Below, piece after piece: positions 1 through 7,849 of a stretch of DNA of 64,000 bases; positions within the stretch are counted from its first letter, which is position 1, and every line of letters begins with the position of its first letter. The notes under the pieces were generated by a model. It saw only the letters and a list, made by a program, of their open reading frames with translations, was not told the DNA's origin and searched no databases. A program made the translations under genes and the position numbers. This DNA comes from AP-15 sp963716115 (lineage in GTDB: Bacteria; Pseudomonadota; Alphaproteobacteria; ATCC43930; CGMCC-115725): NCBI GenBank assembly GCA_963716115.1, contig CAVQSZ010000009.1, positions 1 to 64,000 of the forward strand, written 5' to 3'.

Positions 1-578
1 AGGTTGTCGAACTTCGACTTCGTCACGCTGTCGTTGACGTTGATCGCCGGCGCCTTCAGCCGGCCTGCGCGCATCATCTCGTAGAGCCGGTTGACCCCGG
101 TCGTCGTTTCCTCCGAGATGCCGCGGATCGCGGCCATCAGGTCGGGGTGGCGGTCGTGCAGGATCCGGGTCGCGTCGCCACCGTCGTCGAGCACCATGTT
201 CGGGGTCCAGCCATCAGGCCCGCGCAGGGTCTGCCCGATGCACCATTCGTACTCCTCCTCGCTCTCGCCCTTCCAGGCGAAGACCGGGACGCCTGTTGCG
301 GCGATCGCGGCGGCGGCGTGGTCCTGGGTCGAGAAGATGTTGCACGAGCTCCAGCGCACGCTCGCGCCGAGATGAATGAGGGTCTCGATCAAGACCGCGG
401 TCTGGATCGTCATATGCAGGCAGCCGACGATGCGCGCCCCCGAAAGCGGCTTTGCCGCGCCGAGCTCCTCGCGCAGCGCCATCAGCCCCGGCATCTCGGT
501 CTCGGCGATCGCGATCTCGCGGCGCCCCCAATCGGCAAGCGCGATATCGGCGACCTTGTAGTCGGCGGAAGCGGGCAT
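1..578 (-). CDS. ahcY: Adenosylhomocysteinase, N-terminal part (cut by window edge)
   Basis: S-adenosylhomocysteine hydrolase reversibly splits S-adenosyl-L-homocysteine into adenosine and homocysteine, closing the methylation cycle in the cytosol. The visible first ~192 residues read MPASADYKVADIALADWGRR, then the substrate-domain segments GCLHMTIQTAVLIETL and WSSCNIFSTQDHAA, which are characteristic of the family. The start ATG (576-578 on the complement) has a GGAGAG ribosome site about 5 bases upstream. The C-terminal NAD-binding part lies outside the window. Identification is firm; only completeness is unknown. Confidence 0.95.
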   Translation of the reverse strand, partial: MPASADYKVADIALADWGRREIAIAETEMPGLMALREELGAAKPLSGARIVGCLHMTIQTAVLIETLIHLGASVRWSSCNIFSTQDHAAAAIAATGVPVFAWKGESEEEYEWCIGQTLRGPDGWTPNMVLDDGGDATRILHDRHPDLMAAIRGISEETTTGVNRLYEMMRAGRLKAPAINVNDSVTKSKFDN

Positions 579-693
579 GCGCACTCTCCTCGATGGCGTC
601 GCGGGCGATGGGCCGCGGCATATAGCAGTGCCGGAAACGGCGGGGCAAGCCGGCCGGCGGCGTTGCCGCGGCGCGGCCGCCCGCGGCGAAGGC

Positions 694-1605
694 TCAATCG
701 GCGAACGCGGCAAAGACCTGCCGGATCGCGCTGCGCTGGTCGCCGTCGGCCGACAGCGGGACCAGCACCGGGGTGCGGATTCCGGCCTCGCGCCAAGCCG
801 CGACCCCGTCGCGGATTTTGGCCGCCGGGCCGTAGAGCGCGATGTCGGCGAGCCAGCGGTCGGGCAGATATTTCGGCACGTCGTCGAGCCGCCCCTCGGC
901 CACGGCGTCTTCGACGGCCGTCATCTCCTCGACATACCCGGCTTCTTTCCAGTAGTTGCGATAGTTCGGCATCAGCGCGTAATTCGTCACCGTGCGCCGC
1001 AGCACCCGCCTCGCCTCGGCCTCGTCGTCGGCGATGCAGGTGCGGATCCGGTTGCCGATGAAGAAGGCCGGATCGTCGCGCCTGGCCGCCGGCAGCGCGG
1101 CGAGCGATTGCGCCATGTGCGAGCGGCTGGCGTTGGCGAAGACGACGCCGTCGCCGATCTCGCCAGCCAGCGCCACCATGCGGCGGCGCAAGGCGGCCAG
1201 GATGATCGGCGGCAGCTCGCCGATGTCCTCGCACGACCTGACCTTCTCGACAAAGGCGCGGATATCGGCGAGCGGCTTCCCCGGCGTCACCCCCAGGCGC
1301 AGATGAGCCGGCGCGTGGGCGACGCCGATGCCGAATTGAAAGCGTCCGCCGGACACTTCGTGCAGATACGCGGCGGCCTGGGCGAACTCCTCGGCGGTCT
1401 GCGCGTAGATCGGCGCGATCGCGGTGGCGAACGGGATGCGTTCGGTGGCGAAGGCGAGGCCGAGGCATTGCGCCATGTTGCTCCACTGGCTCGACACCGA
1501 GACGCCGGCAAAGCCGCGCTTTTCGATCTCGCGGGCGAGGTCGAGGGTGGCGCGCCGCCGCCCCGGCGCGGCGACGAGGTTGAGGGCGGGCAACAACTCC
1601 GGCAT
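694..1605 (-). CDS. LLM class flavin-dependent oxidoreductase
   Basis: A 303-residue luciferase-like monooxygenase (TIM-barrel, FMN or F420 dependent). The N-terminal strand and helix (LNLVAAPGRRRATLDLAREI), the segment around FGIGVAHAPAHLRLGVTPGK and the late loop with RDGVAAWREAGIRTPVL match the family layout. The substrate cannot be told. The ATG at 1605 has GGGGAG 8 bases upstream. It lies downstream of ahcY on the same strand with a 115-base gap, so it need not be in one operon. A second, more distant LLM protein occurs at 10216-11271. Confidence 0.85.
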   Translation of the reverse strand: MPELLPALNLVAAPGRRRATLDLAREIEKRGFAGVSVSSQWSNMAQCLGLAFATERIPFATAIAPIYAQTAEEFAQAAAYLHEVSGGRFQFGIGVAHAPAHLRLGVTPGKPLADIRAFVEKVRSCEDIGELPPIILAALRRRMVALAGEIGDGVVFANASRSHMAQSLAALPAARRDDPAFFIGNRIRTCIADDEAEARRVLRRTVTNYALMPNYRNYWKEAGYVEEMTAVEDAVAEGRLDDVPKYLPDRWLADIALYGPAAKIRDGVAAWREAGIRTPVLVPLSADGDQRSAIRQVFAAFAD

Positions 1606-1638
1606 CGCCTAAGCTCCCCGATGAAAATTACGGCCCTG

Positions 1639-1710
1639 TAGGATGGGTTGAGCGCAGCGAAACCCATCTGCGGCGATTGCGATGGGTTTCGCGAAGCTCA
1701 ACCCATCCTA
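1639..1710. repeat. REP-like palindrome
   Basis: Inverted repeat: TAGGATGGGTTGAGC at 1639-1653 is mirrored exactly by GCTCAACCCATCCTA at 1696-1710, with a further matching GAAACCCATC / GATGGGTTTC inside. It lies between the LLM oxidoreductase and the DUF2461 gene, neither of which it enters. The 'GGATGGGTT...AACCCATCC' design is a common intergenic repeat of proteobacteria and would form a hairpin in RNA, possibly with some terminator role for the upstream DUF2461 gene. Confidence 0.85.
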
Positions 1711-1749
1711 CATCAGCTTGCTGCTGAACCATGTGATTGCGTCCGGACA

Positions 1750-2493
1750 CTAGAAATCGGGGGTCGGCAGCGGGCGGGCGGGGGCGCGGATCGGCAGCGG
1801 GGCAGGGGCTTCGTCGTCGAGCGCGGTCCACCCCCATTCGAGCAGCGGCAGCGCCAGCCGGGCGAAAGCGACGACCCGGCCGACCAGCGCCGGCGACTGC
1901 ATCTCGGCGTCGCTCAAGGCGGCATGGGCGGTGAAGGATTTCCAGCCGACATATTCGGCTGCCGCGCCGCCCCTGGCCGCTTCGAACCCACGCGGCGGGC
2001 GGCTCAGCTTCTCGTCGCTGGCGAGCGGAGAGCCGGCCGCGGCCAAGGCCGCGGCGATCGCCAGAAAGCTCTCCGGATCGTCGAGGATTGCGCGCCGCAA
2101 CCGGTTCAGTTGGCCCGCGTCGGGGCGCCAGAAGCCGGCCGCCGCCATCGACTCGCCCGGCGCCACATGGAGATAGAGGAGCCCGGGGTCGCGCTTGCCG
2201 CCGGAGCGGGTCAGCACCGCCCCGGCATGGGTCTTGTAGAGCCGCTTGTCGGGCGAAAAGCGCACGTCGCGGTAGATGCGGAAGACGCCGCGCCGGGGAT
2301 CGCCGACGAGCGGCAGCCCGGCCGCCTGCAGCGCCGCCCCGAGCGCGGCGATCAACGCGCGGAACGGGGCCAGCACCTCGGCCTCGTAGACCGGCTTGCG
2401 CGGCTTGAACCAAGCCGGGTCGTTGTTTTGCCGGAGCCCTTCAAAAAAAGCGAAGGCCGCCGGCCGAAAGCCGGCGAACGAGACGCCCGTCAT
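1750..2493 (-). CDS. DUF2461 domain-containing protein
   Basis: A 247-residue protein of the DUF2461 family, whose biochemical role is unknown. Family hallmarks are visible: the opening F(A)GFRPAAFAFFEGLRQNND followed by WFKPRKPVYE, then the central RIYRDVRFSPDKRLYKTH and GLLYLHVAPG. The chosen ATG at 2493 has GAAGGA directly upstream and starts at the conserved motif; the longer open frame upstream overlaps tlyA and is unlikely to be translated. It follows tlyA by only 4 bases, so it is probably co-transcribed with the tlyA-dxs group. Confidence 0.85.
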   Translation of the reverse strand: MTGVSFAGFRPAAFAFFEGLRQNNDPAWFKPRKPVYEAEVLAPFRALIAALGAALQAAGLPLVGDPRRGVFRIYRDVRFSPDKRLYKTHAGAVLTRSGGKRDPGLLYLHVAPGESMAAAGFWRPDAGQLNRLRRAILDDPESFLAIAAALAAAGSPLASDEKLSRPPRGFEAARGGAAAEYVGWKSFTAHAALSDAEMQSPALVGRVVAFARLALPLLEWGWTALDDEAPAPLPIRAPARPLPTPDF

Positions 2494-2497
2494 TCCT

Positions 2498-3241
2498 TCA
2501 CGCTCCGCGGCGGGCATGGAGGAGGAACTCCCGATTGCCTTCGGGGCCGAGGATCGGGCTTTCGACGATCCCGACCACGGTCCAGCCCGGCTGCGCGCCG
2601 ACCCAGGCCGCGGCGCGCTCGCAGACCGCGCGGTGGACCGCCGGGTCGCGCACCACCCCGCCTTTGCCGACATGCTCGCGGCCGGCCTCGAATTGCGGCT
2701 TGACCAGCGCCATCAGCGCCGCCGCTTCGGCTGTCAGCGCCAGCGCCGCCGGCAGCACCGTCGCCAGCCCGATAAAGCTCGCATCGCAGGTAACGATATC
2801 GATCGGCTCGGGGATCTCGGCGCGGGTCAGATGGCGCGCGTTGGTTCGCTCGAGCACGACGACGCGCGGGTCTTGCCGCAATTTCCAGGCGAGCTGGCCG
2901 TGGCCGACATCGACCGCATAGACGCGCCGCGCGCCGCGCGCCAGCAGCACGTCGGTAAAGCCGCCGGTCGAGGCGCCGATGTCGAGCGCGGCCAAGCCGG
3001 CCGGGTCGAGCGCAAAATGGTCGAGCCCGTGGGCGAGCTTGACGCCGCCGCGCGATGCCCAGGGGTGGTCGCGGCCTCTGACCTCGAGGTCAGCCTCGGC
3101 GGCGAGCGGCGTCCCGGCCTTGTCGACCCGCCGCCCCGCCGCCGACACCAGCCCGGCGAGGATCAGCGCCTGCGCCCGGGCCCGGCTTTCCGCCAGGCCG
3201 CGCTCGACGAGCAGCTGGTCGGCCCGCCGTTTCGCCGCCAA
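2498..3241 (-). CDS. tlyA: TlyA family RNA methyltransferase
   Basis: A 247-residue protein with an N-terminal S4 RNA-binding domain (RADQLLVERGLAESRARAQA) and a C-terminal FtsJ/RrmJ-like SAM methyltransferase domain. The SAM motif LDIGASTGGFTDVLL lies near residue 87, and the K-D-K-E type residues are visible in KLAHGLDHF, CDASFIGL and LVKPQFE. Relatives 2'-O-methylate cytidines in 16S/23S rRNA; older annotations say hemolysin. The only start available after an in-frame TAG is TTG at 3241. It lies downstream of dxs in the conserved alphaproteobacterial xseB-ispA-dxs-tlyA order. Confidence 0.9.
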   Translation of the reverse strand: MAAKRRADQLLVERGLAESRARAQALILAGLVSAAGRRVDKAGTPLAAEADLEVRGRDHPWASRGGVKLAHGLDHFALDPAGLAALDIGASTGGFTDVLLARGARRVYAVDVGHGQLAWKLRQDPRVVVLERTNARHLTRAEIPEPIDIVTCDASFIGLATVLPAALALTAEAAALMALVKPQFEAGREHVGKGGVVRDPAVHRAVCERAAAWVGAQPGWTVVGIVESPILGPEGNREFLLHARRGA

Positions 3242-3254
3242 TTTCGGCTGCGGG

Positions 3255-5390
3255 CTAGAGCAACCTCCGATCGGGCAGCGCCCCCCTCACCCATCCCCGG
3301 AACACCCGCCCTGGCGGGCGGTTGTCTGGGGACCGGGTAAGGCTCGGCATCGCCTCGCCAACCCTTCTCAACCCTCTCCCCCACGTAGGGGGAGAGGGAA
3401 GGGTGAGGGGGCTGCGCGTGCCGGCGCCATCCGAACGAAGACCGCTGTTTACGCCCGCGCCGGCTGCTCGGCGATCTCGCGGCCGAGCGCCGACAAGCGC
3501 GGTCGCGACGATCTGGCGGGCGTTGAGCCCGGCCGCCTCGTATTGCGCCAGCGGGCTGTCGTGGTCGAGAAAGACGTCGGGCAACACCATCGTGCGGATC
3601 TTGAGCCCGTGGTCGAAGAGCCCGCTTGTCGCCAGGTGGTGCAGCACATGGCTGCCGAAGCCGCCGATCGCCCCCTCCTCGATGGTCACGACGACCTCGT
3701 GCTCGCGCGCCAGGCGGTTGACGAGGTCGGTGTCGAGGGGCTTGGCGAAGCGCGCGTCGGCGACCGTCGTCGAGAGGCCGTAAGCGGCGAGCTCCTGCGC
3801 CGCCTTCAGGCATTCGGCGAGGCGCCCGCCATAGCTCAAGAGCGCGATCTTGGTCCCCTCGCGCATGATCCGGCCGCGCCCGATCTCGAGCGGCGCCCCC
3901 TTGTCGGGCAGCGGCACGCCGATCCCGTCGCCGCGCGGGAAGCGCACCGCCGAGGGGCCGTCGTCGATCGCGGCGCAGGTCGCGACCATGTGCACGAGGT
4001 CGGCCTCGTCCGCCGCCGCCATCAGCACAAACCCCGGCAGGCAGCCGAGATAGGCGATGTCGAACGAGCCGGCATGGGTCTGCCCGTCCTGGCCGACCAG
4101 CCCGGCGCGGTCGATCGCAAAGCGCACCGGCAGGCTCTGGATCGCGACATCGTGCACGACCTGGTCATAGGCGCGCTGCAGAAAGGTCGAATAGATCGCG
4201 GCAAAGGGCTTCATGCCCTCGGCGGCGAGCCCGGCGGCAAAGGTCACCGCGTGCTGCTCGGCGATGCCGACATCGAAGCAGCGCTTGGGGAACCGCTCGC
4301 CGAAGAGGTTGAGCCCGGTGCCCGACGGCATCGCCGCGGTGATCGCGACGATGCGCTCGTCGGCCTCGGCCTCCTTGATCAGCGATTTGGCGAAGACGCT
4401 GGTGTAGGAGGGCGCCTTCGAGGCCGATTTCGCCTGGGCGCCGGTGATCACGTCGAACTTGGCCACACTGTGCCATTTGTCCTCGGCCTGCTCGGCCGAG
4501 AGGTAGCCGTGGCCCTTCTCGGTCACGCAATGGACGAGGATCGGCCCCGATTCCTTGTAGTCGCGGACGTTTTTCAGAACCGGCAGCAGATGCTCGAGGT
4601 TATGGCCGTCGATCGGGCCGATGTAATAAAAGCCCAATTCCTCGAACAGGGTGCCGCCGGTGACGAAGCTGCGCGCCAATTCCTCGGCGCGCCGCGCCGC
4701 GTGCTCGACGCGCTTGGGCAGGTGGCGGGCGACCTCGCCGGCGATGTGGCGCAGCGACAGAAAGGATTTCGACGACAGCAGGCGCGACAGATAAGCGCTC
4801 ATCGCCCCCACCGGCGGGGCGATCGACATGTCGTTGTCGTTGAGGACGACGATCAGCCGCGAATCCATCGCGCCGGCGTTGTTCATCGCCTCATAGGCCA
4901 TGCCGGCGCTCATCGCGCCGTCGCCGATCACGGCGATGACGTTGCGCCGCTCGCCCTTGAAGTCGCGGGCGACGGCCATGCCGAGCCCGGAGGAGATCGA
5001 GGTCGAGCTGTGCGCCGCGCCGAACGGGTCGTACTCGCTTTCCGAGCGCCTGGTGAAGCCGCTGAGCCCGCCGCCCTGGCGAATCGTGCGGATCCGGTCG
5101 CGCCGGCCGGTCAGGATCTTGTGCGGATAGGCCTGGTGCCCGACATCCCAGATCAGCCGGTCGTGCGGCGTGTCGAAGACATAGTGCAGCGCCACGGTCA
5201 GCTCGACGACGCCGAGCCCGGCGCCGAAATGGCCGCCGGTGATCGAAACCGCGTCGATCAGCTCGGCGCGCAGCTCGTCGGCCAGCTGGCGCAGCTCCGA
5301 TTCGGGCAATTTGCGCAGATCGGCCGGGACATCGATCCGGTCGAGCAACGGCGTCCGATTGGAAATCGGACGGGTCGGTGTTTGATCCAA
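3255..5390 (-). CDS. dxs: 1-deoxy-D-xylulose-5-phosphate synthase with frameshifted C-terminal tail
   Basis: DXS condenses pyruvate and glyceraldehyde 3-phosphate with thiamine diphosphate, the first step of the MEP isoprenoid pathway. Visible are the N-terminal histidine motif WDVGHQAYPHK, the TPP motif GDGAMSAGMAYEAMNNAG, the transketolase-like middle with AEQHAVTFAAGLA and the C-terminal domain with TIEEGAIGGFGSHV. The TTG start at 5390 has GAGGAG upstream. The raw frame gives 711 residues, longer than the usual ~640. Near 3497 one apparently extra base shifts the frame; without it the protein would end LSALGREIAEQPARA and stop at 3449, giving 646 residues. The extra ~70 residues run through a repeat element and are not native. 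Confidence 0.93.
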   Translation of the reverse strand: MDQTPTRPISNRTPLLDRIDVPADLRKLPESELRQLADELRAELIDAVSITGGHFGAGLGVVELTVALHYVFDTPHDRLIWDVGHQAYPHKILTGRRDRIRTIRQGGGLSGFTRRSESEYDPFGAAHSSTSISSGLGMAVARDFKGERRNVIAVIGDGAMSAGMAYEAMNNAGAMDSRLIVVLNDNDMSIAPPVGAMSAYLSRLLSSKSFLSLRHIAGEVARHLPKRVEHAARRAEELARSFVTGGTLFEELGFYYIGPIDGHNLEHLLPVLKNVRDYKESGPILVHCVTEKGHGYLSAEQAEDKWHSVAKFDVITGAQAKSASKAPSYTSVFAKSLIKEAEADERIVAITAAMPSGTGLNLFGERFPKRCFDVGIAEQHAVTFAAGLAAEGMKPFAAIYSTFLQRAYDQVVHDVAIQSLPVRFAIDRAGLVGQDGQTHAGSFDIAYLGCLPGFVLMAAADEADLVHMVATCAAIDDGPSAVRFPRGDGIGVPLPDKGAPLEIGRGRIMREGTKIALLSYGGRLAECLKAAQELAAYGLSTTVADARFAKPLDTDLVNRLAREHEVVVTIEEGAIGGFGSHVLHHLATSGLFDHGLKIRTMVLPDVFLDHDSPLAQYEAAGLNARQIVATALVGARPRDRRAAGAGVNSGLRSDGAGTRSPLTLPSPPTWGRGLRRVGEAMPSLTRSPDNRPPGRVFRGWVRGALPDRRLL
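3281..3411. repeat. Palindromic repeat element after dxs
   Basis: The element is bounded by CCCCCTCACCC (3282-3292) and its exact inverse GGGTGAGGGGG (3401-3411). Inside is a strong hairpin, CCCTCTCCCC at 3372-3381 against GGGGAGAGGG at 3389-3398. This matches the common 'CCTCTCCCC...GGGGAGAGG' intergenic repeat of high-GC proteobacteria. In the raw sequence the frameshifted dxs frame reads straight through it; in the corrected frame it lies between dxs and tlyA, where the hairpin could attenuate transcription. Confidence 0.85.
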
Positions 5391-5401
5391 TGCTGCGCTC
5401 C

Positions 5402-6313
5402 TCAGGTCCGGCGGCTGATTACAAACCGCGCCGCCTGCCGCAGAAGTTCCGCTCTTCCCTCGAACAAATCAAGACGCGCGACCGCTTGGCGCACCAGAAG
5501 CTCGGCCTGCGCCCGCGCCCGCTCGACCCCGAGGATCGAGACGAAGGTGGCCTTGCCGGCGTCGGCATCGACGCCGACCGGCTTTCCGGCCTCCGCCGCC
5601 GAGCCTTCGACATCGAGCAGATCGTCGGCGATCTGAAAGGCGAGCCCGAGATCGTGGGCATAGCCGCGCAGCGCCAGGCGCGGCTCGTCCGGCGCCTTGG
5701 CGAGAATCGCCCCGGCCTCGCACGAAAAGGCGATCAAGGCGCCGGTCTTCATCCGCTGCAGCCGGGTGATCGCGCCGATGTCGAGGCTCCGGCGCTCGGC
5801 GATCAGGTCGATCATCTGGCCGCCGACCATGCCGGCCGCACCGGCCGCGGCCGCGAGCGCGGCGACAAGCTCGCAGCGCACCGCCGGGTCGCCATGAGTG
5901 TCGGGATGGGCCAGCGTCTCGAACGCCGCCGTCAACAGGCCGTCGCCGGCCAAGACCGCGGTCGCCTCGTCGAACGCCTTGTGGCAGGTCGGCCGGCCGC
6001 GGCGCAGATCGCTGTCGTCCATCGCCGGCAAATCGTCATGGACCAGCGAATAGGCGTGCACCATCTCGACCGCCGCCGCGGTCTGCAAGGCGCAGCGCCG
6101 CGCCACGCCGAACAGCCTGGCGCCGGCGACGACCAGGAACGGGCGCAGCCGCTTGCCGGGGGCCAGCGCCGAATAGCGCATCGCCTCCCAGACCCGCGCC
6201 TCGAGGTCGGGCGGCGTCGGCAGCAGGCGGTCGAGCACGGCGTCGGTCAGCTGCGCCGCCTGCTCCAGCGCGTCCGCAAACGCGGTCCCTTCGGGCCACA
6301 GCGTCTCAGTCAA
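5402..6313 (-). CDS. ispA: Polyprenyl synthetase (farnesyl/geranyl diphosphate synthase)
   Basis: A 303-residue head-to-tail prenyl transferase that extends dimethylallyl diphosphate with isopentenyl diphosphate. The first aspartate-rich motif is in LVHDDLPAMDDSDLRRGRPT and the second in FQIADDLLDVEG, with the usual PGKRLRPFL lysine-arginine loop near the N-terminus. The TTG start at 6313 overlaps the end of xseB by 8 bases and has GGAGG 10 bases upstream, so translation is probably coupled. It lies between xseB and dxs, the classic arrangement; the C15 product is inferred from that context. Confidence 0.92.
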   Translation of the reverse strand: MTETLWPEGTAFADALEQAAQLTDAVLDRLLPTPPDLEARVWEAMRYSALAPGKRLRPFLVVAGARLFGVARRCALQTAAAVEMVHAYSLVHDDLPAMDDSDLRRGRPTCHKAFDEATAVLAGDGLLTAAFETLAHPDTHGDPAVRCELVAALAAAAGAAGMVGGQMIDLIAERRSLDIGAITRLQRMKTGALIAFSCEAGAILAKAPDEPRLALRGYAHDLGLAFQIADDLLDVEGSAAEAGKPVGVDADAGKATFVSILGVERARAQAELLVRQAVARLDLFEGRAELLRQAARFVISRRT

Positions 6314-6557
6314 GCTTCGCCGCCTCCGCGGTGATGGCGCCGTCGGGGCCGATCACGATCCGGTCGACCCGCTGCTGCGCCTCGTTGAGCTTTCTTTCGC
6401 AATGCTGCTTCAGCTGCGCCCCGCGCTCATACGATTGGATCGCCTCGTCGAGCTTGACCTGCCCGCCTTCGAGCCGGCGCACGATCTGCTCGAGCTCGGC
6501 CAGCGCCTCCTCGAAGCTCATCGCCGCTATGTCGCCGGGCAGGCTGGTTTCGGCCAT
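6306..6557 (-). CDS. xseB: Exodeoxyribonuclease VII small subunit
   Basis: The small subunit of exonuclease VII, which degrades single-stranded DNA together with XseA. The short helical protein carries the family core SFEEALAELEQIVRRLEGG, then LDEAIQSYERGAQLKQHCE. The ATG at 6557 is given; a GTG two codons upstream (6563) is also possible, making 83 or 85 residues, the normal size. It starts the xseB-ispA-dxs-tlyA block and its stop overlaps the ispA start. xseA is not in the window. Confidence 0.93.
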   Translation of the reverse strand: MAETSLPGDIAAMSFEEALAELEQIVRRLEGGQVKLDEAIQSYERGAQLKQHCERKLNEAQQRVDRIVIGPDGAITAEAAKLD

Positions 6558-6652
6558 CGCCACTCTGTTCTAGCAAATTTCGCGAGAAGGATGCCGCGCG
6601 CCAACCGGGCGCGCGAGCGCTAAGGCGCCCGACGTGGCAAAACCGCAACAGC

Positions 6653-7579
6653 TCACGCCGACATCAGCGCCCGGACATGAACGGCGGCGCTGGCGCCGAG
6701 CGCCGCCAGGTCATAGCCGCCTTCGAGCGTCGAGACGAGGCGGCCCCCGGCGTGGCGGCGGGCGGTGTCGAGGAGCTGCCCGGTGACCCACGCATAGTCC
6801 GATTCGTCCAGCAGCAGCTGCGCCAACGGATCGTCGCGGTGCGCGTCGAACCCGGCCGAGACCAGCACCAGCTCGGGGCGGAAGGCCTCGAGCGCCGGCA
6901 GGATGCGCTCGCTGAAGGCGAGCCGGAACGGTCCCGAGCCCGACATCGGCCGCAGCGGCGCGTTGACGATGTTGCCGACCCCGGTCTCGCCCGCCGCGCC
7001 GGTGCCGGGGTAGAGCGGCGACTGATGCGTCGAGGCGTAGAAGAGGCCCGGATCGGCCTCGAACGCCGCCTGGGTGCCGTTGCCGTGGTGCACGTCGAAA
7101 TCGATGACCGCGACGCGCTCGAGCCCGTGCGCGGCGCGCGCCCGCAACGCGCCGACCGCGACGTTGTTGAACAGGCAGAACCCCATCGCGCGCAGCGGCT
7201 CGGCATGGTGGCCGGGCGGGCGCACGGCGCAGAAGGCGTTGTCTGCCGCATTGCCGAGGACGGCGTCGACCGCCGCGGCGACCGCGCCGGCGGCATGCAA
7301 GGCGGCCGTGCCGGAGGCCGGCGACAGCACCGTGTCGGCGTCGATCGCGGCATGGCCCGATTTCGGGACGGCGCCGAGGATGCGCTCGACCTGCCGCGCC
7401 GGGTGAACCCGAACGAGGTCGTCAAAGGCCGCCGCCGGCGCCTCGCGCCGCTCCAGCCGGTCGAACTCGGGCTCGGACAGCGCGTCCAACACCGCGCGCA
7501 GCCGCGCCGGCGATTCCGGATGATGCCGGCCGGGGTCGTGCTCGAGGCAGGAAGGGTGGGTGTAGAGCAGCGTCGTCAT
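6653..7579 (-). CDS. Histone deacetylase family protein
   Basis: A 308-residue zinc-dependent deacetylase of the class II/acetoin-utilisation-like type, acting on acetylated amines or lysines (true substrate unknown). The catalytic features are present: RPPGHHAEPLRAMGFCLFNN with the His-His pair, the zinc ligands in IDFDVHHGNGT, SAGFDAHRDDPL and the terminal glycine motif TLEGGYDL. The ATG is at 7579. A member of this family next to xseB-ispA-dxs is frequent in alphaproteobacteria, but its link to isoprenoid synthesis is not established. Confidence 0.9.
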   Translation of the reverse strand: MTTLLYTHPSCLEHDPGRHHPESPARLRAVLDALSEPEFDRLERREAPAAAFDDLVRVHPARQVERILGAVPKSGHAAIDADTVLSPASGTAALHAAGAVAAAVDAVLGNAADNAFCAVRPPGHHAEPLRAMGFCLFNNVAVGALRARAAHGLERVAVIDFDVHHGNGTQAAFEADPGLFYASTHQSPLYPGTGAAGETGVGNIVNAPLRPMSGSGPFRLAFSERILPALEAFRPELVLVSAGFDAHRDDPLAQLLLDESDYAWVTGQLLDTARRHAGGRLVSTLEGGYDLAALGASAAVHVRALMSA

Positions 7580-7687
7580 CGCCGGACCTCGCGCGCGGGG
7601 TGTTGCGGCGAGTGTCGCACACCCGCTTTGGCGATGGCGAGGCTTGTCGCGGGGAGCCTCTTTTGGTCGAAGGGCGGGGTCCGGGCC

Positions 7688-7849
7688 TCAGAGTGCGACC
7701 CGAAATGAAGCCCGTTATTTCAGTGGGTTATCGTCGCCCTCGCGAAAGCGGGGGTCCAGGAAACCGTTGCCCTTGGAGCACTGGGTTCCCGCTTTCGCGG
7801 GAACGACGAACCTATTGACAAATAAAGATTTATTTCGGGTCTGACACTC
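7688..7849. repeat. MITE-like element with nested REP palindrome
   Basis: Outer ends are near-inverted: GAGTGCGACCCGAAAT at 7691-7706 against ATTTCGGGTCTGACACTC at 7832-7849. Nested inside is a second inverted repeat, 7731-7759 against 7781-7809, containing CGCGAAAGCGGG / CCCGCTTTCGCG. It is non-coding and fills the gap between the deacetylase and the acyl-CoA-dehydrogenase-like gene, whose TGA stop (7848-7850) overlaps its right edge. No open frame inside suggests a transposase. Confidence 0.75.

Noticed and set aside
2979..5636. Long plus-strand open frame (885 codons) opposite dxs
   Set aside because: The minus strand encodes a clear DXS with conserved catalytic motifs; the plus-strand translation shows none.
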